From an uncultured Lautropia sp. (GTDB taxonomy: Bacteria > Pseudomonadota > Gammaproteobacteria > Burkholderiales > Burkholderiaceae_E): a DNA stretch of 7,715 nucleotides. Made by a program: the position numbers and the translations under genes. The stretch covers positions 1 to 7,715 of the forward strand of contig CALIXC010000101.1 in assembly GCA_938046755.1 (NCBI GenBank), written 5' to 3'. This document shows positions 7,217 through 7,715 of the stretch, piece by piece (positions within the stretch are counted from its first letter, which is position 1; every line of letters starts with the position of its first letter). The notes below the pieces were generated by a model. The model searched no databases and had not been told where the DNA came from. It saw only the letters and a program-made list of their open reading frames with translations.

Positions 7217-7280
7217 TTTGAAACGTATATGTAACCGGAGCGCGTGGATGGTTGGCGCTTTTGAAAGAACCTATGTAACC
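7217..7280. repeat. Two-copy direct repeat TTTGAAA-N4/5-TATGTAACC
   Basis: TTTGAAA (7217-7223) then TATGTAACC (7228-7236) recurs as TTTGAAA (7260-7266) then TATGTAACC (7272-7280), 43-44 bp apart, or about four helical turns. A third ATGTAA lies at 7321-7326 without the TTTGAAA half. On the - strand the cores read GGTTACATATA and GGTTACATAGG. They sit about 210 and 255 bp upstream of the predicted wzc start and look like regulator sites. Confidence 0.5.
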
Positions 7281-7395
7281 TGCCGACACATGGCCACGTG
7301 GAGGCAGCGTGCATCATGTCATGTAAAGATTCCACGGCAATCAGGCGGCTGTTGGGGGCTATTGCATGGTGTTTTCGTTAGCGGTTGACTATGGT

Positions 7396-7409
7396 GTGAT
7401 GCTCATCAC
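7396..7409. promoter_or_regulatory. Operator-like inverted repeat GTGATG-CT-CATCAC
   Basis: Perfect 6-bp arms flank a 2-bp spacer in the non-coding region, the geometry of a site for a dimeric helix-turn-helix regulator. There is no T-tract, so a terminator is unlikely. The regulator is unknown. Confidence 0.3.
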
Positions 7410-7540
7410 CTTGGCTGTTGGGTGATCTGTGCGTTTCTTGGTCCCTGGCATGACGCGAACTGGCTATGCTTGGTTTTTCCGCGAGGTTGAGCGGATGGTT
7501 TCCGACGGCGGGGATGGGGAGGTCTCCACCGGCCGCCACC

Positions 7541-7570
7541 GCTGTCGAGGACTGTCGAGGGCTGTTGAGG
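7541..7570. repeat. 10-bp tandem repeat, three units (RCTGTYGAGG)
   Basis: The units GCTGTCGAGG, ACTGTCGAGG and GCTGTTGAGG follow each other without gaps. A decayed fourth begins ACTG at 7571. The period is close to one DNA helical turn. It may be a small variable-number repeat or a set of phased binding sites. It lies outside any supported gene. Confidence 0.6.
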
Positions 7571-7625
7571 ACTGCCCTGACTGATTGCTGCGAATCGCTG
7601 GTCAAAGCGGGGAACCTGTGTCAAG

Positions 7626-7715
7626 ATGAGCCCGTCCGCGGTCGGACGGCTGACCGCGGCACGTGTCAATGCGGACACGCATCGGCACCTTTCACGACGG
7701 ATCGTCCGGCACGTA
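7626..7715 (+). CDS. Possible start of a gene running off the right edge (partial)
   Basis: An ATG at 7626 opens a + strand frame of 30 codons with no stop before the window ends. It begins MSPSAVGRLTAARVNADTH and is rich in Arg and His. GGGGAA lies about ten bases upstream as a weak ribosome binding site. About two thirds of third positions are G or C, lower than in the firm genes. The same stretch forms several hairpins (7632-7659, 7662-7679), so it may instead be non-coding. No family was recognised. Confidence 0.22.
   Translation, partial: MSPSAVGRLTAARVNADTHRHLSRRIVRHV
7632..7659. repeat. Two overlapping, mutually exclusive hairpins
   Basis: Hairpin A pairs CCGTCCG (7632-7638) with CGGACGG (7643-7649) around CGGT. 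Hairpin B pairs CCGCGGTC (7636-7643) with GACCGCGG (7652-7659) around an 8-nt loop. They share bases 7636-7649, so only one can form at a time. A third stem (CGTGTC 7662-7667 with GACACG 7674-7679) follows directly. Confidence 0.45.

Larger units (their letters stand above)
7116..7625. other. Gene-free upstream region with repeats
   Basis: No convincing gene was found on either strand. Two short - strand open frames (7605-7378 and 7678-7406) have Arg/Pro/Ser-rich, unstructured-looking translations. The part from 7190 to 7470 is AT-richer than the genes, as expected of regulatory DNA. It holds two direct repeats (7217-7280), a CCACGTGG palindrome (7294-7301), a GTGATG-CT-CATCAC inverted repeat (7396-7409) and a 10-bp tandem array (7541-7570). 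Confidence 0.55.

Noticed and set aside
7447..7461. A sigma54-type promoter around TGGCATGACGCGAAC
   Set aside because: The -24 GG is present but there is no GC at the required -12 position.
7378..7678. Two overlapping - strand open frames of 75 and 90 codons
   Set aside because: Both lack recognisable domains and good ribosome binding sites. They cross the tandem repeat and end in Arg/Gln/Pro-rich sequence, and neither shows a codon pattern like the firm genes.

Overview
The window is GC-rich (roughly 60-65% by eye) and reads like part of an exopolysaccharide or capsule locus of a Gram-negative proteobacterium. GC content, codon use and the Wzx/Wzc-type machinery would fit a betaproteobacterium of the order Burkholderiales. 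That placement is an impression, not a demonstrated match.

Layout from left to right. Positions 1-165 are the upstream flank of a + strand gene and may hold the 5' end of a divergent - strand gene. Positions 166-1731 (+) encode a Tat-exported right-handed parallel beta-helix protein of the pectate-lyase-like superfamily. Converging on it are two - strand genes that look like one transcription unit: a GT4-like glycosyltransferase (4234-3125) and, 27 nt downstream, a Wzx-like flippase (3097-1784). Upstream of that unit, 4235-4446 is AT-richer with a weak promoter candidate. A perfect inverted repeat with 20-bp arms (4447-4490) follows, a likely terminator for the next gene. That gene is a Wzc-like polysaccharide co-polymerase fused to a bacterial tyrosine kinase (6794-4575, -). 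Positions 6795-7715 hold no gene I can support well. They contain a good sigma70-like promoter for wzc, a long C-rich leader, and an upstream block with direct repeats, inverted repeats and a short 10-bp tandem array. An ATG-initiated frame runs off the right edge from 7626.

Working model: the glycosyltransferase adds a sugar to a lipid-linked repeat unit on the cytoplasmic face. The flippase moves the unit across the inner membrane. The Wzc-like kinase controls chain length and export. The Tat-exported beta-helix protein may trim, epimerise or bind the finished polymer. Wzy, Wza, the phosphatase and the initiating transferase are not in the window.

The known families are ordinary. The less ordinary signals are regulatory: an 11-bp motif (GGTTRCATAKR) found twice far upstream of wzc and once just upstream of the glycosyltransferase-flippase promoter candidate, a C-rich/G-poor wzc leader that could be a Rho-loading region, and the long perfect palindrome separating wzc from the next unit.
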